A DNA stretch of 64,000 bases from Castanea sativa (taxonomy: Eukaryota > Streptophyta > Magnoliopsida > Fagales > Fagaceae): positions 13,826,751 through 13,890,750 of the forward strand of contig NC_134020.1 of the NCBI RefSeq assembly GCF_040712315.1, read 5' to 3'. A program made the position numbers and the translations under genes. This document shows positions 59,503 through 64,000 of this stretch, piece by piece. Under the pieces are notes generated by a model. That model was not told where the DNA came from. It was given only the letters and a program-made list of their open reading frames with translations, and did not search any database. The first letter of the stretch is position 1. Each line of letters opens with the position of its first letter.

Positions 59503-59864
59503 TACCTATTGGTTATACAGATTTAAATTTTCAGTCAGATCTTGATTTCAGAAAGTCCACTTCAGGTTGTGTGTTCACCTTGAGAGGTGGAGCCATAAGT
59601 TGGAGGAGTGTTAAGCAATCATGTATTGTTGACTCCACCATGGAAGCTGAACATGTTGCTGCTTGTGAAGCAGCAAAGGAAGCTGTTTGGTTCAAGAAAT
59701 TCCTTTTTGATCTTGGTGTTGTGAAAATGGAGCAAGTTCCTATCACATTTTTTTGCGACAATAGTGGAGCGGTTGCTCAATCCAAGGATCCAAGGAATCA
59801 CAAGAAAGGAAAGCACATTGAAAGAAAATAGCACATTATTCAAGATATTGTTGCTTGAGGAGAT
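59503..59864 (+). pseudogene. copia RNase H, first piece, interrupted by a solo LTR
   Basis: After the frameshift the frame reads GYTDLNFQSDLDFRKSTSGC, TLRGGAISWRSVKQ, MEAEHVAACEAAKEAVWFKK, FFCDNSGAVAQSKDPRNHKK and GKHIERK. The RNase H carboxylates (Asp of YTD, Glu of EAE, Asp of CDN) remain. Stops are at 59829-59831 and near 59857. The solo LTR begins within 20 bases of the end, and the domain resumes at 61306. Confidence 0.9.
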
Positions 59865-59882
59865 GTTGTAGTAGCAAAGATT

Positions 59883-61305
59883 CTGATTTTGTATCTCATA
59901 CAAAACACATAGCGGAAGCAACGAACAAGGATCTATTTCATTCATGATTGATAACGTACACAATGTAAATTTTAGAATTTAAGAACAAGATAGCGTACCT
60001 TGGTGTGGAGAAATTCAAAACAAAAATTAGAAGCACTTGGGAACACTTTTAATCTTCACTCCAATTCCACTTTACGCCCAAGATGTGTGGTCTCTCAATC
60101 AGTTCTTCAAAGGGAGAATGAAAGTGTGTCTCACACTCTCTCACACACCGTTTTTTTTTCTTTTCTAATCTCATCTAATAAAAATTCTGTATGTTTCTCC
60201 CTTTATAACTAACTGATTATCTAATTGGGTTGGCCTATTGGGCCTTTCCAATTGGGCTTTAGTGTGTGGCTTGGAGTGGGACCAAAAGGGACCAATAAGA
60301 CACTAGCTCCAATGGGCCTTGGGCTTTTCCGTCAACTCTTGACAAGTCCAAAGTTACCATTAATTATATTTAAAACCACTATATAAATATAATTGCACTC
60401 TAGGCCTTATTAATAAATTATATCCCAAAACTTTATTATACACGTAACCCTTTCATAAAATATTCGTAGTAACACAAAGTCATAAACGTAGACTGCCACT
60501 TTGTAAATTACTACATCTTATCCTTGAGTACCTGGTTTAATTCTTTAAAGTTATTCATTATATATTTATGAAATCCAATTTCATAAATATATACTTTAGT
60601 AATTTCTTACTAAAGTGGTTAGGCCTAACTCTCTGAATAACTGAAACCATTAAACTTATCTCAAGGGAATATTTTATATCTCCATCAAGAGACTATGAAT
60701 TCCATATTGAGAATATATGTTCCATCAACACTAAATGTGACTGCCCAACATACTGAGGTTTTGATCGTCACTTCAGATCTCACTCCTGATATATCAAAGC
60801 AACCTACACTTCATGATCAGGTCCATTATTCTCTCAGGATTAAGAGTTCATGCAAATAGAAGTCGTGAGATTTATTATTCATTTGACAGTCGTTAGAAGA
60901 ATAATAAATCTCACAGCGGTCCTGTTCAATATGTTTTAACTCTTAAAACATATCAACATATCAACTAGAAGCTTCCACTTCCATGATCAAGACAAATCAT
61001 CTTAGTTGACACGTTATAGTCTTCGCAGATGAAATGCCCAATTTCATCACCGACTACGAACTATTAATTCTGAGTTTACAAAGAACTTGTGATTTATATC
61101 TTCTGTGACTTTTCACATAAATCACATACAATGCATCTCATGGACTATATGATAATGTCTCATATTCATGTTACCATTATTTTGGATAATAATAAAATAA
61201 CTTTATCAAACACAATATTAAGTCATACATCATATCATACATAATGTCATACATAATATTATACATAGCATCATACAATAGGATTTAAGGGCACAAATCC
61301 TAACA
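59883..61305 (-). mobile_element. Solo LTR, copia family 1, with an 18-bp flanking duplication
   Basis: Family 1 LTR text runs in minus orientation from CTGATTTTGTATCTCATAC to GCACAAATCCTAACA. The flanks carry an identical 18-mer, GTTGTAGTAGCAAAGATT (59865-59882 and 61306-61323), instead of a 5-bp TSD. The LTR's own first dozen or so bases (TGTTGGAAAAT in relatives) are missing on the left. The stem-loop is intact (60865-60880 and 60899-60914). It is closely similar to 48484-49898. Confidence 0.92.
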
Positions 61306-61431
61306 GTTGTAGTAGCAAAGATTGATAGTGCAAGTAATCTAGTGGATCCCTTTACCAAAGCCTTGCCCCAAAGGACATTTAAGTCACATTTGGAGGGAAT
61401 GAAAGTTAGATTAGTGCACAATAGTTTTTAG
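61306..61431 (+). pseudogene. copia RNase H, C-terminal piece
   Basis: It continues VVAKIDSASNLVDPFTKALP to the family end, LVHNSF, with TAG at 61429-61431. The polypurine tract GGGCAAGTGAGAGAT begins at the last base of the stop codon. Confidence 0.92.
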
Positions 61432-61445
61432 GGCAAGTGAGAGAT
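61431..61445 (+). promoter_or_regulatory. Polypurine tract of the inner copia element
   Basis: GGGCAAGTGAGAGAT directly before the 3' LTR; identical apart from one base to the tract at 22191-22205. Confidence 0.88.
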
Positions 61446-62749
61446 TGTTAGGATTAGTGCCCTTAAATCCTATTGTATGATGCTATGTATGACATTATTT
61501 ATGACTTAATATTGTGATTAATAAAGTTGTTTTTATTATTATCTAAAATAATGGTAACATGAATATTGGACATTATCATATAGTCCATGAGATGCATAGT
61601 ATGTGATTTATGTGATATAGTCATAGAAGATATAGATCACAAGTTCTTTGTAAACTGAAAATTGTAGTTCGTAGTCAGTGATGAAATTGGGTCTTTCATC
61701 TGCGAAGACTATAACATATCAACTAAGATGATTTGTCTTGATCATGGAAGTGGAGACTTCTAGTTGATATGTTGATATGTTTTAAGAGCTAAGACATATT
61801 GAACTATCAAATGAATAATAAATCTCACGACTTCTATTTGCATGAACTCTTAATCCTGAGGGAATAATGGACCTGATCATGAGATGTAGGTTATTTTGAT
61901 ATATTAGAAGTGAGATCTAAAGGAACGATCAAAAATTCAGTATGTTGGGCAGCCACATTTAGTGTTGATGGAATATATATTCTCAAGATGTAATTCATAA
62001 TCTCTTAACAGAGATACAAAATATTCCCTTGAGATAAGTTTAATGGGTTTGATTATTCAGAGTCTTAGGCCTAACCACTTTAGTAAGGAGCTATTAAAGT
62101 ATATATTTATGAAATTGGATTTCATAAATATATGATGAATAACATAAAGGATTAAACTGGATACTCAAGGATTAAGATGTAGTTATCTTTAAAGTGGTAG
62201 TCTACATTCATGACTTTGTATTACTACGAATATTTTATGAAGGGGTTGCATGTACAATAAAGTCTTGGGATATAATTTATAAATAAGGCCTAGAGTGTAA
62301 TTATATTTATATAGTGGTATTAAATATAATTAATGGTAACTTTGGACTTGTCAAGATTTGATAGAAAAGCCCAAGGCCCATTGGAGCTAGAGTCTTATTT
62401 GTTCCCTTTTGGTCTCACTCTAAGCCACATACTAAAACCCAATTGGGAAGGCCCAAAAGTCCAGCCCAATTAGATAATTAGTTAGATACAAAGGGAGAAA
62501 TATACATAATTTTTAAAAAAAAAGACATCATTGTGAAATGGTATGTATGTGAGTGAAAGCCATTCTCTTGTTTTCCCTTGGAAACTGATTGAGAGATCAC
62601 ACTTCTTGGGCATAAAGTGGAATTGGAGTGAAGATTAAAAGTTTTCCCAAGTACTTCTGACATTTTGTTTTGAATTTCACCACACCAAAGTACGCCCTCC
62701 TGTTCTTGAGTTCTGAAATTTACATAGTACATGTTATCAATCATAAATG
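61446..62749 (+). repeat. 3' LTR of the inner copia element, end truncated, stem-loop damaged
   Basis: It starts TGTTAGGATTAGTGCCC and follows 53268-54669 to about ATCATAAATGG, lacking the last 70 or so bases. A deletion of roughly 35 bp after TTGAACT (61805) removed the left stem arm; the right arm survives at 61813-61828. Confidence 0.88.
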
Positions 62750-62828
62750 GATCTACTTGAGATTGTCGCTTTGTACTTCTCTCATAATTATACTTGAGGT
62801 TTTGTCATGGATTGCCAAAGGGGGAGAT
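62750..62828 (+). other. Resumed 3' end of the outer element with polypurine tract
   Basis: A short remnant (TTTGTCATGGATTGCC) continues the outer element after the nested insertion and ends in the tract AAAGGGGGAGAT (62817-62828) next to the 3' LTR. Confidence 0.85.
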
Positions 62829-63755
62829 TGTTAGGGTCGTATTTTATATAATTGGCTAATCCTTTGAAAAAATGCACTTTACTTGTAATTGGATAGTTCT
62901 AAGATGGGTTAATACATCAAGAAATATGTTGTTCGAGCATATCAAGTCTTCATATTAAAGTCATAAAGATTGATCCAAGAAATATGTGAAGAAAAGTTGT
63001 TTCAATAAGTCTTAACAAATAGCTCAATAGATACTACTATCGAGACTAAATGAGAAGCTCGATAAATGGCTCGATAAAAGCTCAATCTATCGAGAATTAT
63101 GATTTTCAGATCTGAAATTCGACCCAAGCTTATGTATTTGTTTTGGGTTTCTTTTCTCATAAGTCACCACCCTAGACATATATAAGACTTATTTTAAGAG
63201 TCGTCAAGTTTTTTTTTTCTTTGTGAAAAGCTACTGCATTTGTACGCAATAGGGTTTTGTAACCAAGTGCATCCTGATCTTCATTGTTGATGAAATGAAG
63301 AACTTTGTAGCCAACAACATTTATTCAAGTTGCTCGAGTTAGTCACGTAGTGGGATTCGTGCAAAAGGGTTAGTCATAGATTGGAGATTTGTGCATCAAG
63401 AGAAATATGGCTATTACAAGATCAAGTCCAATTGGGTATTGGAGCAAAGGTTCAACTGTAGGTTGGCATTTTGGGATAGACTAGGGTAGTGGTATGATTC
63501 CTTATACTTGTTACCGCTTAATTGTTGATTAGTGGATTGTTGGAAGTGGTGACCTTAAAATCACACAGTGGGGTTTTTGCCTTGCAAGAGCTTTTCCCCA
63601 TTTTTCAACAAATCACCGTATCTAATTTATTTTCCGCTATATTTAGTATTTTTGGTGATTTTTTGGTGCCTCCATGATTTGCATGCAATTTAACCTAATC
63701 AATCAACTTGGGTAATTGAATTAATTAACCAGAGTCAAGCTATCTTAACCCAATA
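62829..63755 (+). repeat. 3' LTR of the outer element
   Basis: 927 bp, TGTTAGGGTCGTATTTT to CTTAACCCAATA (terminal CA changed to TA), followed by the TSD copy GAGTG. It aligns with 46266-47214 throughout. Confidence 0.93.
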
Positions 63756-63760
63756 GAGTG

Positions 63761-64000
63761 CATAAGAAGAAAAGGAATGTGGTGGTGAGAAAGGAGTGCA
63801 TAAAGGTCCTACAAGAATATTACAGAAAAATATGTCAACATACATGTAATATTTAGAAATGAGTTCAAGGCTTACATATGAAGGTTTGGAATATATGTTC
63901 CTTCCATGCCATTGCACACTATAGCTACCTTCTCAAGTAGAACATTTTGTCCACTATTTTCTAAAGACCTGCTTCAAAAATTGTCACAAAATTAGGCTTA
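63761..64000. other. Right flank, nothing recognised
   Basis: AT-rich sequence without ORF motifs or repeats known from the rest of the window. Confidence 0.5.

Larger units (their letters stand above)
53268..62749 (+). mobile_element. Ty1/copia element, family 1, nested in the outer element's second ORF
   Basis: 5' LTR (53268-54669), PBS, leader, gag, protease, integrase, RT, RNase H, polypurine tract (61431-61445) and 3'-truncated 3' LTR (61446-62749) are in plus orientation. RNase H is interrupted by a solo LTR of the same family. The 5' flank is GATGA; the 3' flank cannot be compared because the last LTR lost its end. It is the most complete coding copy of family 1 here. Confidence 0.93.
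46266..63755 (+). mobile_element. Outer Ty1/copia element (family 2) with nested insertions, TSD GAGTG
   Basis: LTRs at 46266-47214 and 62829-63755 share start (TGTTAGGGTC) and interior text. GAGTG is duplicated outside (46261-46265 and 63756-63760). PBS and polypurine tract are present in plus orientation. Contents: gag in two pieces, a spacer, and a second ORF. Inserted in it are a family 1 solo LTR (48484-49898) and a family 1 element (53268-62749). No protease, integrase or RT of its own was found, so it looks non-autonomous. Without insertions it would measure about 6.6 kb. Confidence 0.92.

Overview
The window is plant nuclear DNA, almost certainly from a woody eudicot. Ty1/copia, Ty3/gypsy and L1-type LINE remnants, a CACTA element and MITEs fill nearly all of it. 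The flavour of the LTR families resembles what I remember from Fagales trees, but no search was run. I found no intact host gene, rRNA, tRNA or CRISPR array. Every recognisable coding region is a decayed transposon gene, apart from two short orphan exon-like stretches (7337-7528 and 14154-14283).

Layout. 1-3137 (minus) is a Ty3/gypsy gag-protease, PBS and LTR, with the pol tail of a second copy abutting the LTR. 3185-5030 (plus) is a Tat-lineage pol fragment. 5473-8025 is a candidate DNA transposon with inverted subterminal repeats. 8978-10046 is a candidate solo LTR. 10755-11549 (plus) is an inverted second copy of the first gypsy family's 3' end. 11889-13239 is a solo copia LTR with TSD TCAAT. 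14560-17562 is a non-autonomous CACTA (TSD CTA) with a nested hAT MITE (8-bp TSD) and two further MITEs. 19055-20309 is a solo LTR with TSD CCACA. 20785-28527 is a structurally complete copia element with TSD GTACA and dead coding. 29320-41268 is one LINE with matching TSDs and poly(A), split by an Ogre/Tat-type solo LTR (30279-36582) that itself contains a deleted copia element (30624-34934). 42198-42950 is a solo LTR with TSD GAGAG. 46266-63755 is a copia element with TSD GAGTG, swollen by a solo LTR (48484-49898) and by a second copia element (53268-62749), which carries its own nested solo LTR (59883-61305).

One copia family (here family 1) accounts for six separate insertions. Its LTR carries a 16-17 bp stem-loop, with a compensatory base change between its two subfamilies. 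The large outer element at 46266-63755 has a long gag but no visible pol. In place of pol it carries a decayed second ORF resembling the 'putative plant transposon protein' family, preceded by its own promoter-like leader. These two points, with the nesting order, are the most informative parts of the window.

Boundaries and TSDs were read by eye. Family assignments rest on motif recognition, not on searches.
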